Source: Chloroflexaceae bacterium
GTDB taxonomy: Bacteria > Chloroflexota > Chloroflexia > Chloroflexales > Chloroflexaceae
DNA: 64,000 bases
Direction: 5' to 3'
NCBI GenBank assembly: GCA_025057155.1
Contig: JANWYD010000020.1
Location: 36,626 to 100,625, forward strand
In this document: positions 8,999 to 17,290 of the stretch, piece by piece
How positions within the stretch are numbered: position 1 is the first letter of the stretch
Layout: each line of letters starts with the position of its first letter
The notes under the pieces: model-generated
Seen by the model: only the letters and a program-made list of their open reading frames with translations
Database searches by the model: none
Told to the model about the DNA's origin: nothing
Position numbers and translations under genes: made by a program

Positions 8999-10015
8999 TC
9001 ACAGGCTCCGACCCACCGCGGCGGCGACAGCGGCCAGTTTCGGCATCAGGGCGGCGAAGTTCTCCAGGTTGAGCGACTGGCCGCCATCGGATCTGGCCCG
9101 ATCGGGGTCGGGATGCACCTCGATGATGATGCCGTCGGCGCCTGCGGCAATGCCGGCCAGGGCCAGAGGGGGCGCCAGGTACCACTTGCCGGTGCCATGG
9201 CTGGGGTCCACAATTACGGGCAGGTGGGTGCGGCGCTTGGCCAGGGCGACAGCGTTAAGGTCGAGGGTGTTCCGCGTCGCGGTTTCAAAGGTGCGAATGC
9301 CGCGCTCGCACAGGATGACGTTGGGGTTGCCCTGGGCCACCACATACTCTGCGGAAAGCAACCACTCTTCGATGGTAGCCGAGAGGCCGCGTTTGAGCAG
9401 CACAGGCATGCCGGTGCGACCGACCTCTTCGAGGAGCTGATAGTTCTGCATATTACGGGCGCCGATCTGCAAGACATCCGCGTAGCGGGCTACCAGGTCC
9501 ACATCGTTGGGCGCCATCACCTCGGTGACGATCGGCAGGCCGGTCTCCTCGCGCGCCTGGGCCAGCAGGCGCAGCCCTTCTTCACCCAGCCCGCGAAAGG
9601 TGTAAGGCGAGGAACGGGGTTTGAAGGCGCCCCCGCGTAGCATAGTCGCGCCCGCTTCGCGCACGGCCCGGGCGGTAGCCATGATCTGCTCTTCGCTCTC
9701 CACTGAGCAGGGGCCGGCAATGACCACGCAGCGGTGTCCGCCCACCATGATGCCGCTTACGTCAACCACGGTATCGGCGGGGCGCAGTTCGCGCGAGACA
9801 AGCTTGTAGGGCTGGGTAATGCGCAGGGTCTCTTTGACCCCGGCGAAGTGTTCGAGCTCTTCCCGCAGGGTCGGCGGGATGGTTGCGCCAACCACGCCAA
9901 TCACCGTGCGTTCGGCCCCGCGCACCAGGTGGCCGCGTAAGTGGTGTTCTTCCAGGCGCTCGATTACCGCCTGGATCTGCGCGTCGTTCGAACCGGTTTG
10001 CATTACGACGATCAT
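8999..10015 (-). CDS. aroF: 3-deoxy-7-phosphoheptulonate synthase (DAHP synthase, Thermotoga-type)
   Basis: 338 residues from the ATG at 10015, which has GGAGAAGGAG upstream; an ATG at 10114 is a less likely start. The N-terminal ferredoxin-like/ACT-like regulatory domain ([21 protein letters not shown]) is followed by the KDO8P/DAHP synthase barrel. Conserved segments: [44 protein letters not shown], and [11 protein letters not shown] with the metal-binding His. It condenses PEP with erythrose 4-phosphate as the first step of aromatic amino-acid synthesis. Downstream of aroH on the same strand, 195 bp away with a dispersed repeat between, so probably co-transcribed and under the same attenuator. 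Confidence 0.93.
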   Translation of the reverse strand: MIVVMQTGSNDAQIQAVIERLEEHHLRGHLVRGAERTVIGVVGATIPPTLREELEHFAGVKETLRITQPYKLVSRELRPADTVVDVSGIMVGGHRCVVIAGPCSVESEEQIMATARAVREAGATMLRGGAFKPRSSPYTFRGLGEEGLRLLAQAREETGLPIVTEVMAPNDVDLVARYADVLQIGARNMQNYQLLEEVGRTGMPVLLKRGLSATIEEWLLSAEYVVAQGNPNVILCERGIRTFETATRNTLDLNAVALAKRRTHLPVIVDPSHGTGKWYLAPPLALAGIAAGADGIIIEVHPDPDRARSDGGQSLNLENFAALMPKLAAVAAAVGRSL

Positions 10016-10129
10016 GGCCTCAACTCCTTCTCCTGAGACGACAAAGCGCTGGTCGAGCGTGGGCGGCGACACCGCCCGCAGTACGGTCCTGGCCGTGGTC
10101 GGTTGGGGGCTCATCACATGCCTCTTTAT

Positions 10130-10200
10130 ACCAATTCCCGTTGAACATCGTGCATGCGCATCATTGCCATAGCGACTACAGCAATCCAAAATTCACAATC
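10130..10200 (+). repeat. AT-rich dispersed repeat (family D) between aroH and aroF
   Basis: Contains CCAATTCCCGTTGAACAT, then CATGCGCATCATTGCCAT and CAATCCAAAATTCACAATCC, closely matching copies near 26805, 44660 and 51825. Confidence 0.65.
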
Positions 10201-10210
10201 CGAAATGGCA

Positions 10211-10612
10211 CTAGACCTCGGGCGGCGCCTGAAAGGCCGCCAGGGCGGTCTCCCGATCGGGGCGCAGATTCTGGGCACCCTTGATGTATACGTGCACAAT
10301 CTCGTCGGCGCGGCGCTCGGTGTTCCAGTGGATGAGCACGCGGATACAGCTCCGCAGGCTGCCGGGAACATCCATCTCGTGACCGCAGAGCAAGGCCGTG
10401 TCCGTCCAGCCGATAGCGCGGGCGGCCACGGCGGGAAACTCGGCATTCAGATCGGGCGTAGTGGTGAAAATGGCGCTGGCGATGTCGTCAACGTGAATCC
10501 CGTTGCGCTCGACAAGCAACTCCAGCAACTCGCGGGTTGCCGTGAGGATGGCCTCACGGGTGTTGGCCTCGCACGTCGTCGCTCCGCGGACACCGCGACA
10601 CCGAACGGTCAT
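10211..10612 (-). CDS. aroH: Chorismate mutase, AroH class
   Basis: 133 residues from the ATG at 10612, with GGGAGG 7 nt upstream. Starts [13 protein letters not shown], the standard AroH N-terminus with the active-site Arg. Conserved segments: [24 protein letters not shown], then [18 protein letters not shown], and near the C-terminus IRVLIHWNT and the Arg of LRPD. The enzyme converts chorismate to prephenate for Phe and Tyr synthesis. It is the first structural gene behind the aromatic leader peptide and attenuator (10644-10857), which suits regulation by Phe/Tyr supply. Confidence 0.93.
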   Translation of the reverse strand: MTVRCRGVRGATTCEANTREAILTATRELLELLVERNGIHVDDIASAIFTTTPDLNAEFPAVAARAIGWTDTALLCGHEMDVPGSLRSCIRVLIHWNTERRADEIVHVYIKGAQNLRPDRETALAAFQAPPEV

Positions 10613-10643
10613 AACTGGCCTCCCTGCTGTGGTGGACAAGCAG

Positions 10644-10676
10644 AGAGGGCGTGAAGCCTGGTGCTTCACGCCCTCT
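10644..10676 (-). terminator. Attenuator hairpin upstream of aroH
   Basis: Perfect 13-bp stem AGAGGGCGTGAAG / CTTCACGCCCTCT with a 7-nt loop, read on the minus strand between the leader peptide stop and the aroH ribosome-binding site. The downstream run is CTGCTTGT, so the U-tract is weak. The 5' arm and loop (10658-10669) can pair instead with 10716-10730, which overlaps the last sense codons of the leader peptide. Confidence 0.7.
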
Positions 10677-10708
10677 GTACGAGTTGTCTCTGGCAACCGG
10701 TGACAGGT

Positions 10709-10792
10709 CTAGACAGTGCGAAGCAACCAGGCCGTATGTGGGCTGGTAAAGTAATAAAAGTAGCGAGAAAAGCTGTGGAGTCGCTGTGCCAT
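10709..10792 (-). CDS. Aromatic-rich attenuation leader peptide for aroH-aroF
   Basis: A 27-codon frame from ATG (10792-10790) to TAG (10711-10709). Residues 7-15 read SFSRYFYYF, so six of eight residues from 8 to 15 are Phe or Tyr, and Trp follows at 22. A modest AAAGGG lies about 10 nt before the ATG. A sigma70-type promoter begins the transcript about 30 nt upstream. The Phe/Tyr cluster (10748-10771) lies just before a segment (10716-10730) that can pair with the 5' side of the downstream hairpin. This is the arrangement of pheL/trpL-type leaders: stalling at Phe or Tyr codons would favour antitermination. Inference from sequence; no homolog recalled. Confidence 0.75.
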   Translation of the reverse strand: MAQRLHSFSRYFYYFTSPHTAWLLRTV

Positions 10793-10828
10793 GCGGCAAC
10801 CGCCCTTTTATTACGCTTCGCTGGGGCG

Positions 10829-10857
10829 ACTATAACACAGGCGCCGGGTTCCGTCAA
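10829..10857 (-). promoter_or_regulatory. Sigma70-type promoter for the aro leader
   Basis: On the minus strand TTGACG (10857-10852) is followed after exactly 17 nt by TATAGT (10834-10829). Predicted start is near 10822. The -35 box lies 3 nt beyond the stop codon of the ANTAR regulator, so that gene has no terminator before the promoter. Confidence 0.75.
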
Positions 10858-10860
10858 GAC

Positions 10861-11466
10861 TCACTGGCCGAGCAATTCTTCAGCTTCGATGATGGCCTGG
10901 GCGATGTCCTTCATCTTGGCGCGCTTGTCACGGGCGCGCTGCCGCAGACGCTCATAGGCGTCGCGTTCATTGAGGCCCAGGCGCTGCATCAGAATGCCTT
11001 TAGCGCGCTCGATCAGCTTGCGCGCCTCCAGCGACTCTTCCAGGTCCATAACCTGCTGGCGCAGGGCCTGGATTTCGCGGAAGCGCGCCAGCGCGATGTT
11101 GATCGCCGGGGGCAGTTCGTTCTCATTGACCGGTTTCACCAGATAGGCCAGCGCACCGGCGGTCTCAGCTTTTTTGATTGTCTCTTTATCGGCATAGGCC
11201 GTCAGCATGATGATGGGAACGGGATAGATCTCGCGAATGCGATTGGCGGCTTCCGTGCCCTCCATCTCAGGCATGCGAATGTCCATGATGATCAGATCCG
11301 GCCGCAGACGCCCGGCCAGACTCACGGCTTCCGCGCCTGAACGAGCAATGCCAATCACGTCATACCCTAACCCCTTGAGTTGCTCCTCAAGGGTGAGCGA
11401 GACCAGATCGTTGTCTTCGGCGATCAGGATCCTGATTGCAGCCACGACGGCACCTTCGTTCCGCAT
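10861..11466 (-). CDS. Response regulator with ANTAR RNA-binding output domain
   Basis: 201 residues. REC domain about 10-125: acidic pair AEDND, phospho-acceptor Asp in LIIMDIRMPEMEG, switch Thr in MLTAYAD and Lys in LVKPVNENEL. A short coiled coil leads to the ANTAR domain (about 145-198: LIERAKGILMQRLGLNERDAYERLRQRARD). ANTAR proteins act as transcription antiterminators by binding paired hexaloop hairpins in nascent RNA. No partner kinase is adjacent, as is common for orphan ANTAR regulators. The start may be the ATG or a GTG seven codons later. The targets are unknown. Confidence 0.9.
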   Translation of the reverse strand: MRNEGAVVAAIRILIAEDNDLVSLTLEEQLKGLGYDVIGIARSGAEAVSLAGRLRPDLIIMDIRMPEMEGTEAANRIREIYPVPIIMLTAYADKETIKKAETAGALAYLVKPVNENELPPAINIALARFREIQALRQQVMDLEESLEARKLIERAKGILMQRLGLNERDAYERLRQRARDKRAKMKDIAQAIIEAEELLGQ

Positions 11467-11712
11467 CGGCAGGTCGCCAGAGGGACCCCTGCTCCGAGCG
11501 TTGTGTTATACGTTGCAATACTCCAGAACTATACCATAGAACCCGACGGGATGACTAGAGACTCTGATACGAAAACGGCAAGGATGTTGCTATAGTGGAG
11601 CAAGACGCCGGACGCCGCGATGTGCTACAATCTGCGTGAGTTGCGAACGACCGGAACATCGGCGCGCCGGCAGGCGGCAGCCTGCGGCGAGAACATAGAG
11701 AAAGGATTCCCC

Positions 11713-12363
11713 GTGCGCTACGATATTACCAATACCGCCATCGAAGACTACCTGATGGCACTGATGCCTCCCCGCGAACCGGTGCTGGCGGATCTGGAGG
11801 TCCGCGCGCTACAGCACGGTCTCTCGCTGGTGGGGCCGGTCCAGGGCAAGTTCCTCTATCTGCAGGCGTTGATCCTCGGCGCCCGCAAGGTGCTGGAAGT
11901 GGGCATTACCACCGGGTATGCCGCCATCCATCTGATGCGGGCGCTGGAACAGACCGGCGGCCACCTGACGGCGGTGGAGCGCCGTATTGATCGCGTGGCG
12001 CTGGCGACCAAGGTGATTACCGATGCGGGTCTGCAGGACCGTATTACAATCATCCAGGGCGAGTGGACGGAGATCATCCCCACCCTCGACGCCGACTTCG
12101 ACCTGGTGTTTCTCGACATTCTGCGCAGCGCGGCCAATGAGGCCCAGGCTCCTCTGGCGTTGGAGTTGTGCGTGGAGCGCCTGCGCTCCGGCGGGGTGTT
12201 GATCGCCGACAATGTGCTGTGCAGCGCCCAGGTGCTCGAAGAAGACGCGCCGCCGCTGGTGCGCGGCATCCAGCAGTTCAACCGCCAGTTGATGAGCCAT
12301 CCGCAACTCGATTCGGTGATCATTCCCCTGCGCGATGGGGTGGCGATCTGCCGCAAGAAGTAA
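11713..12363 (+). CDS. SAM-dependent O-methyltransferase (caffeoyl-CoA OMT-like)
   Basis: 216 residues from GTG 11713, with AGAAAGGA 6 nt upstream. Family-3 O-methyltransferase fold: LILGARKVLEVGITTGYAAIHL holds the SAM-binding glycine motif, GHLTAVERRID the acidic residue for the ribose, and FDLVFLDILR replaces the usual metal-binding D-x-D region. IADNVLCSAQV matches the conserved D-N segment. Probably methylates a small hydroxylated substrate, unknown. An extended -10 (TGCTACAAT at 11623-11631) could serve as promoter. Confidence 0.85.
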   Translation: MRYDITNTAIEDYLMALMPPREPVLADLEVRALQHGLSLVGPVQGKFLYLQALILGARKVLEVGITTGYAAIHLMRALEQTGGHLTAVERRIDRVALATKVITDAGLQDRITIIQGEWTEIIPTLDADFDLVFLDILRSAANEAQAPLALELCVERLRSGGVLIADNVLCSAQVLEEDAPPLVRGIQQFNRQLMSHPQLDSVIIPLRDGVAICRKK

Positions 12364-12368
12364 GCCAT

Positions 12369-12413
12369 GGGCCGGCCACGCGGCCCGGCGGGCCGGGTCG
12401 CGTGGCCGGCCGT
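12369..12413. terminator. GC-rich hairpin after the methyltransferase
   Basis: GGCCGGCCACGCG pairs with CGCGTGGCCGGCC across a GC-rich loop, 5 bp after the stop codon. Probably a terminator or stabilising hairpin; no clear U-tract. Confidence 0.5.
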
Positions 12414-12481
12414 GGGGACCTGGTTCGTGTACAGAATTCCTTTCCTGTCTTTTTATCGCTGATGAAGAGGGCCGATAAGAA

Positions 12482-12500
12482 GGGGGAACCAGGTTTCCCC
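12482..12500 (+). repeat. GGGGAAACC palindrome (family A)
   Basis: GGGGGAACCAGGTTTCCCC followed by ATCCTCTTGCCTG. One of at least nine copies of this dispersed palindrome; it sits between the convergent methyltransferase and histidine-kinase genes. Confidence 0.75.
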
Positions 12501-12538
12501 ATCCTCTTGCCTGTAGGAAGGGCGCCCACAGCCCCGGA

Positions 12539-13738
12539 TCAGGCCGCGGGCAAGGTGAAGCTGAACGTGCTGCCCTCGCCCTCGACGCTGGTGGCCCAGA
12601 GGCGCCCGCCGTGCCCCTCCACCAGATGCTTGGCGATGGCCAGGCCCAGCCCGGTGCCTCCGGCGTTGCGCGTGCGCGCGCGATCCACTTTGTAAAAGCG
12701 CTCGAAAATGCGCGGCAGTTCCTGGGCGGGGATGCCAATGCCCGTGTCAATCACGCTCACCTGCAGCCAGAGACCGCCCGGAGAGCCGTCGTCGTGCTCG
12801 CCGTTGCCATTGTGGTTTACCAGCTCCGTGCGCACCGTCACGTGGCCGCCGGGGGTGCTGAACTTGACCGCGTTGTGCAGCAGGTTGAGCAACACCTGAC
12901 CGACCCGGTCGCCATCAATCAGGGCGCACGATGCGGCGTCGTGGAACTCGGTGGCGATGGCGATCTGCTTGCGGTCGGCCTGGGGCTTGATGCGCTCCAC
13001 GGCGCGTTCGACGATCGGGCGGATGGGCGTTGGCGTCAGTTTCAGGGTGACCCGTCCCGACTCGATCTGCGAGAGTTCGTGCAACTCGTCAACGAGCTGG
13101 GTGACGGCATCCACTTCCTGGGCCATCTGCCCCAGCATGCGCCGGGCCACATCGGGTGGCGGATCGGACTGCAGGGTTTCGACCAGGAGCTTGAGCGAGG
13201 CCAGGGGGGTGCGCAATTCGTGGGAGACGTTCGCCACGAGGTCGCGGCGGGAACGTTCAAGCATGCTCAACTGGGTGATGTCACGGATCAGCAGCAGGGC
13301 GCCGATGATCTGACCGTTGGGAACGATCGGACTGCACTGCACGCGCAGGGTGCGGCCGCTGGCGATGGGCTTCATGGCCATCTCGCGAGCCTCGCCGTCG
13401 CGGAGGGTCTCCGCCACCAGCGCGTCGGCCTGATGATCGCGCAGCAGCATGATCAGGCCCTGGCCGAGGGCGTTCACGGACGGCGCGAGCAACTCTTCGG
13501 CCCGGCGATTAACCAGGCGGATCTGGCGCTCCAGATCAACCACAATCAGCCCGGAGTCGAGCGCCGCCATGGCGCTCTGGAACAGGGGATGCTGGAGCAG
13601 AGCGAACGGATCCTCAGGTGGCGCGGGCGTGGCAACGGCTGGAGGCGGCGCGGCGCGGGCCAGGCGGCGCCAGAGCCAGACGCTGAGGGCGAGACTCGCC
13701 GCCAGCGCCGCGGCAAGCGCAAGCGTGAGCGTGGTCAT
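12539..13738 (-). CDS. Sensor histidine kinase, PhoR-like
   Basis: 399 residues. One N-terminal transmembrane helix (1-25), a PAS domain (about 50-160: LDSGLIVVDLERQIRLVNRRAEELL), HisKA with the phospho-acceptor in VANVSHELRTPLASLK, and a HATPase domain with N box (LLNLLHNAVKFS), G1 (VIDTGIGIP), F box and G2 (GTGLGLAIAKHLV). It lacks an extracytoplasmic domain, as in PhoR. It lies 3 nt after its response regulator in the same operon. The stimulus could be phosphate, but no pst or pho genes are near. Confidence 0.9.
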   Translation of the reverse strand: MTTLTLALAAALAASLALSVWLWRRLARAAPPPAVATPAPPEDPFALLQHPLFQSAMAALDSGLIVVDLERQIRLVNRRAEELLAPSVNALGQGLIMLLRDHQADALVAETLRDGEAREMAMKPIASGRTLRVQCSPIVPNGQIIGALLLIRDITQLSMLERSRRDLVANVSHELRTPLASLKLLVETLQSDPPPDVARRMLGQMAQEVDAVTQLVDELHELSQIESGRVTLKLTPTPIRPIVERAVERIKPQADRKQIAIATEFHDAASCALIDGDRVGQVLLNLLHNAVKFSTPGGHVTVRTELVNHNGNGEHDDGSPGGLWLQVSVIDTGIGIPAQELPRIFERFYKVDRARTRNAGGTGLGLAIAKHLVEGHGGRLWATSVEGEGSTFSFTLPAA

Positions 13739-13741
13739 TGC

Positions 13742-14431
13742 TCAGACTTCGGGGGTCTCGAAACGGTACCCTACCCCGCGCACCGTCTGGATATAGCGGG
13801 GCCGGCTGGGGTCCGGTTCGATTTTTTCACGCAACCAGCGGATATGCACATCAACGGTGCGGCTGTCGCCGACAAAATCCAGCCCCCAGACGCGCTCGAG
13901 CAGCAGGTCGCGAGAAAGCGCAATGCCCTGGTTGCGGATGAGGCAGGCAAGCAGATCAAACTCTTTCTGCGGGAGGGTCAATTCCTGGCCCTCGCGCCAG
14001 GCGCGGCGACTGCTGGTATCCACGCGGAGGGGGCCGGCCTCAAGCACCTCGCGCCCGAGGCGGGGCCGCCGCTCGCTACGGCGGATAATCGCCCGCATGC
14101 GGGCGAGCATCTCGCCCAGACTGAAGGGCTTGCTGACGTAATCATCGGCGCCCAGTTCGAGGCCGGCGATGCGGTCAACTTCGTCCTGGCGCGCAGTAAG
14201 CATCATGATCGGCACGTCGCTTTCCTGGCGTAAAATGCGGCATACCGAAAAGCCATCAAGGCGCGGGAGCATAATGTCAAGCACCACCAGATCAGGACGC
14301 TCGCGCCGGGCCAGTTCCAGACCCTGGACACCGTCGGAGGCCATGAGGACGCCATAGCCTTCGCGCTCCATGTTGTAGCGCAGGGTTTCGGCGAGGGTCG
14401 TATCGTCTTCCACAAGCAGAATGGTTGCCAT
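13742..14431 (-). CDS. OmpR/PhoB-family response regulator
   Basis: 229 residues. REC domain 1-118 with VEDDTTLAE, phospho-acceptor in LVVLDIMLPRLDG, Thr in MMLTARQ and Lys in YVSKPFSLGE. The winged-helix DNA-binding domain has the family segments LTLPQKEFDLLACLIRN, LLERVWG and RTVDVHIRWLREKIE, ending VRGVGYRFE. First gene of a two-gene operon with the PhoR-like kinase. It probably binds direct repeats near target promoters. Confidence 0.92.
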   Translation of the reverse strand: MATILLVEDDTTLAETLRYNMEREGYGVLMASDGVQGLELARRERPDLVVLDIMLPRLDGFSVCRILRQESDVPIMMLTARQDEVDRIAGLELGADDYVSKPFSLGEMLARMRAIIRRSERRPRLGREVLEAGPLRVDTSSRRAWREGQELTLPQKEFDLLACLIRNQGIALSRDLLLERVWGLDFVGDSRTVDVHIRWLREKIEPDPSRPRYIQTVRGVGYRFETPEV

Positions 14432-14482
14432 ATGCTCTCCCCGCGAGGCTCGACGCCTCGCCTCTCCTTCTCCCTACGTAAT

Positions 14483-14526
14483 ACAACGCCGGCGCCGGCG
14501 CTGCATGCGCTGGCGGCCGGCGTTGT
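14483..14526. terminator. Strong GC hairpin downstream of tRNA-Pro
   Basis: ACAACGCCGG and CCGGCGTTGT frame a GC-rich stem-loop located directly downstream of tRNA-Pro on the minus strand and upstream of the response regulator. The following minus-strand bases are ATTACG, so the U-tract is poor. Confidence 0.55.
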
Positions 14527-14550
14527 GTGGTCTACGCGGCGGCGCGACAG

Positions 14551-14627
14551 TGGTCGGGGCGGAGGGATTTGAACCCACGACCCCCGCGTCCCAAACGCGG
14601 TGCTCTACCAGGCTGAGCCACGCCCCG
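14551..14627 (-). tRNA. tRNA-Pro (anticodon UGG)
   Basis: 77 nt on the minus strand including an encoded CCA. Acceptor arms CGGGGCG/CGCCCCG pair, the anticodon loop TTTGGGA sits on a CCGCG/CGCGG stem, and the T arm contains GGTTCAAATCC. UGG reads Pro CCN codons. Confidence 0.97.
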
Positions 14628-14637
14628 ATACGCCTTT

Positions 14638-14666
14638 AGCGTAGCAGCATACGCGCCAGATGTCAA
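14638..14666 (-). promoter_or_regulatory. Promoter for tRNA-Pro
   Basis: On the minus strand TTGACA (14666-14661), a 17-nt spacer, then TACGCT (14643-14638), just upstream of the tRNA 5' end. Confidence 0.7.
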
Positions 14667-14774
14667 ACTGCGGTACAATACGAGCCATCTTATGCATTCG
14701 CACTGGCGAGCGCCGTCGCTTTCAGCCCCGTGCCGCGGGCGGCGCGAGCACGTCAGCGCCAGGAGTTCGCAGCG

Positions 14775-15818
14775 ATGCGCATTACAGCAGTTCTGACCGA
14801 TCCGTCCTTTGACGCCCACACCTGGCACGGGCACGTCGAGCAGGCCGCGCGGCTCCAGGCCATTCGCGCCGCGCTGGATAGCAGCGGCCTGCGCCAGTAC
14901 GTGCACCATCTCACGCCGCGCCCGGCGCCCGAAGCGGCGCTGCTGGCCGTCCACACTGCCGATCTGCTGCGCAAGATCCGCCAGTTCGCCAGTTATGGCG
15001 GCGGCCAGTTCGATGTTGACACCTACGTGACCGCCGACTCGTGGGAGGCCGCCGTGCTCGCCGCCGGCTGCGCGGTCAACGCGGTCGAGGCGGTGTTGCA
15101 GCGCCAGGCGCACAACGCCTTCGCCCTGGTGCGCCCGCCCGGACACCACGCGACCCCCGGACGGGCCATGGGCTTCTGCCTGCTCAACAACGTCGCCGTG
15201 GCCGCGCGCTACGCCCTCGACCATTTCGGTCTGCAACGGGTCGCCATCGTGGACTATGATGTGCACCACGGCAACGGCACGCAGGATATCTTCTACGAAG
15301 AACCGCGGGTCTTGTTCTGTTCCACCCACGCGGCGCCGTTTTACCCCGGCACCGGCAGTGTCAGCGAGATGGGCAGCGCCGCGAAGGCCCCCGGCGCGAC
15401 GCTCAACCTGCCACTGCCCTTCGGCGCCGGCGACCAGGGCTACAAACTGGTCTTCGAGCAGGTGATCGCACCCGCCCTGCGGCGCTTCCAACCACAACTG
15501 ATCCTGGTCTCCGCCGGCTACGACGCGCACTGGAGCGATCCGCTCGGACCGATGGTGCTCTCGGTGCGGGGCTACGCGCACCTCACCCAAACGCTGATCA
15601 GTCTGGCCGATGAACTCTGCGGCGGCCAGATCGTGATGGTGCTGGAGGGCGGCTACAACCTCGAGGCGTTGAGCGCCTGCGTAGTGGCCTCGCTGCGCCT
15701 GCTCCTCGGCCAGGACGCCGGGCCGGACCCCATTGGCGAGGTGACCACTGTCGAGCCATTGTCCGAGATCCAGCGGGTGATTGCCGTGCTTCAAGAACGG
15801 CACCCGTTGCTGAAATAG
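14775..15818 (+). CDS. Histone deacetylase-family amidohydrolase (AcuC/acetylpolyamine type)
   Basis: 347 residues from ATG 14775, with AGGAG upstream. Class II HDAC-like fold with [10 protein letters not shown] (tandem active-site His), [16 protein letters not shown], the zinc-binding [15 protein letters not shown], and [13 protein letters not shown] with the last zinc Asp. Probably deacetylates lysine side chains of enzymes such as acetyl-CoA synthetase, or acetylpolyamines; the substrate is not resolved. The hisH start lies 11 bp after its stop, so the three genes may form one transcript. Confidence 0.9.
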   Translation: MRITAVLTDPSFDAHTWHGHVEQAARLQAIRAALDSSGLRQYVHHLTPRPAPEAALLAVHTADLLRKIRQFASYGGGQFDVDTYVTADSWEAAVLAAGCAVNAVEAVLQRQAHNAFALVRPPGHHATPGRAMGFCLLNNVAVAARYALDHFGLQRVAIVDYDVHHGNGTQDIFYEEPRVLFCSTHAAPFYPGTGSVSEMGSAAKAPGATLNLPLPFGAGDQGYKLVFEQVIAPALRRFQPQLILVSAGYDAHWSDPLGPMVLSVRGYAHLTQTLISLADELCGGQIVMVLEGGYNLEALSACVVASLRLLLGQDAGPDPIGEVTTVEPLSEIQRVIAVLQERHPLLK

Positions 15819-15829
15819 GCAGGAGTCGC

Positions 15830-16501
15830 ATGAGCATCGCGGTGATCAACTACGGCGCGGGGAATCTGCCAAATGTGGTGCGCGCCCTGCGCCACGTAGG
15901 GGCCGACCTGACCGTCACCGATGATCCGGAGGTGGTGCGCTCCGCCGCAGCAGTGGTGTTGCCGGGGGTCGGAGCGACTGCCGATACGATGCGCAGTCTC
16001 GAAGCTCTGGGCATCGCCGCGGTACTGCCGCAGGTGATCGCCGATGGCCGGCCGTTCCTGGGCATCTGCGTGGGGATGCAGGTGCTGCTGGGCGCCAGTG
16101 AAGAGTTCGGGCCACACCCCTGTCTGGGCATCATTGGCGGCACAGTGCGCCGCTTGCCCGATGCGGCGGGCAAGATCCCGCAGATTGGCTGGAACCAGGT
16201 GCGGTACGCTCCCGATTTCGCCAGCCATCCGCTCTTCAGCGGCATTCCCGATGGGAGCAACTTTTACTTCGTGCACTCCTACTACTGCGACGTTGACGAT
16301 CCAGCCGTGGTGGCCGGTCGCACCGAGTACGGCCTGGCCTTCCCCAGCGTGCTCATTCGCGATCGCCTGGCCGCCGTGCAGTTTCACCCCGAAAAATCAG
16401 GGCGCTGCGGGCTGCAACTGCTGCGGAACTTCGTCACGCTCGCCGGAGCGCAATCGCCGACGCCGGCTTCCCCTGGATCAGTAAGCGACGAGGGACGGTG
16501 A
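15830..16501 (+). CDS. hisH: Imidazole glycerol phosphate synthase subunit HisH
   Basis: 223 residues. Glutamine amidotransferase class I: nucleophile Cys in [12 protein letters not shown], catalytic His-Pro-Glu in VQFHPEKSG. The N-terminus [20 protein letters not shown] is typical. It supplies ammonia to HisF for the fifth step of histidine synthesis. HisF is not in the window. The C-terminal tail beyond LRNFVTL is about 15 residues longer than usual. It ends 3 bp before hisA. Confidence 0.95.
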   Translation: MSIAVINYGAGNLPNVVRALRHVGADLTVTDDPEVVRSAAAVVLPGVGATADTMRSLEALGIAAVLPQVIADGRPFLGICVGMQVLLGASEEFGPHPCLGIIGGTVRRLPDAAGKIPQIGWNQVRYAPDFASHPLFSGIPDGSNFYFVHSYYCDVDDPAVVAGRTEYGLAFPSVLIRDRLAAVQFHPEKSGRCGLQLLRNFVTLAGAQSPTPASPGSVSDEGR

Positions 16502-16504
16502 TCA

Positions 16505-17221
16505 ATGGAGATTATCCCCGCTATTGACCTGAAGGACGGCCGCTGCGTGAGGCTCTACCAGGGCGACTTCGCCCAGGCCACCGTCTATAGCGAGGACCCG
16601 GTGGCCGTCGCGCGACGCTGGGAAGCGCTGGGAGCCCCTCGCCTGCACGTGGTGGATCTGGACGGGGCGCGCAATGGCCGCCCGACCAATACGGACGCGG
16701 TGATCGCCATCGTGCAGGCCGTCGGCATTCCTGTGCAACTGGGCGGGGGGCTGCGCCGGGAAGAGGACATCAGCGCAGTGCTCGCCCTGGGCGTTGACCG
16801 GGTGATCCTGGGCACCGCCGCCGTGGAACAGAGCGAGCTGGTGGCCCGGCTTGTCGCGCGCTTCACCGATCAGATCATCGTCGGCATAGACGTCCGTGAT
16901 GGTCAGGTGGCCACCGCGGGATGGACCAGCCTGGCCCCGGTGCGCGCGACTGAGCTGGCAACACGTATGGGCAACCTCGGCGTGCGCCGGGTGATCTACA
17001 CCGACATCAGCCGAGATGGTACGCTGACCGAACCGAACTTCGCGGCGCTGGCGGAACTGCAACGCCTCAACGGCCCGGCAATCATCGCCAGTGGCGGGAT
17101 TGCCAGCATTGAGCATCTGCGGCGTCTGGCGCGCCTTAAGATTGAAGGGGCTATCGTCGGCAAAGCCCTCTACAGCGGGGCGCTCGATCTGGCTGCCGCC
17201 CTGGCCGCCCTGCGCCCGTGA
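16505..17221 (+). CDS. hisA: ProFAR isomerase HisA
   Basis: 238 residues, TIM barrel. Catalytic Asp in [21 protein letters not shown], second Asp in [15 protein letters not shown], phosphate-binding loops [10 protein letters not shown] and [12 protein letters not shown]. It catalyses the Amadori rearrangement of ProFAR to PRFAR in histidine synthesis. The 3-bp spacing after hisH indicates translational coupling. Confidence 0.95.
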   Translation: MEIIPAIDLKDGRCVRLYQGDFAQATVYSEDPVAVARRWEALGAPRLHVVDLDGARNGRPTNTDAVIAIVQAVGIPVQLGGGLRREEDISAVLALGVDRVILGTAAVEQSELVARLVARFTDQIIVGIDVRDGQVATAGWTSLAPVRATELATRMGNLGVRRVIYTDISRDGTLTEPNFAALAELQRLNGPAIIASGGIASIEHLRRLARLKIEGAIVGKALYSGALDLAAALAALRP

Positions 17222-17290
17222 AGCCTCTCAGGAGGGCGTGGCAGGACTGCTCCTTACCGGAACATCTTCTTTGCATCACAGCGCAGCCGT

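Noticed and set aside
10620..10822. ANTAR dual hexaloop target in the aro leader
   Set aside because: Hairpins in the leader do not show two neighbouring 6-nt loops with the required A and G; only the attenuator hairpin is convincing.
12611..14233. 540-residue plus-strand frame opposite the kinase/regulator pair
   Set aside because: Composition is typical of antisense shadow translation and no family motif is visible, while the minus strand has complete HisKA/HATPase and REC/winged-helix motifs.
14532..15803. 423-residue minus-strand frame opposite the deacetylase and across tRNA-Pro
   Set aside because: It would translate through a tRNA gene; the plus strand holds all HDAC motifs.
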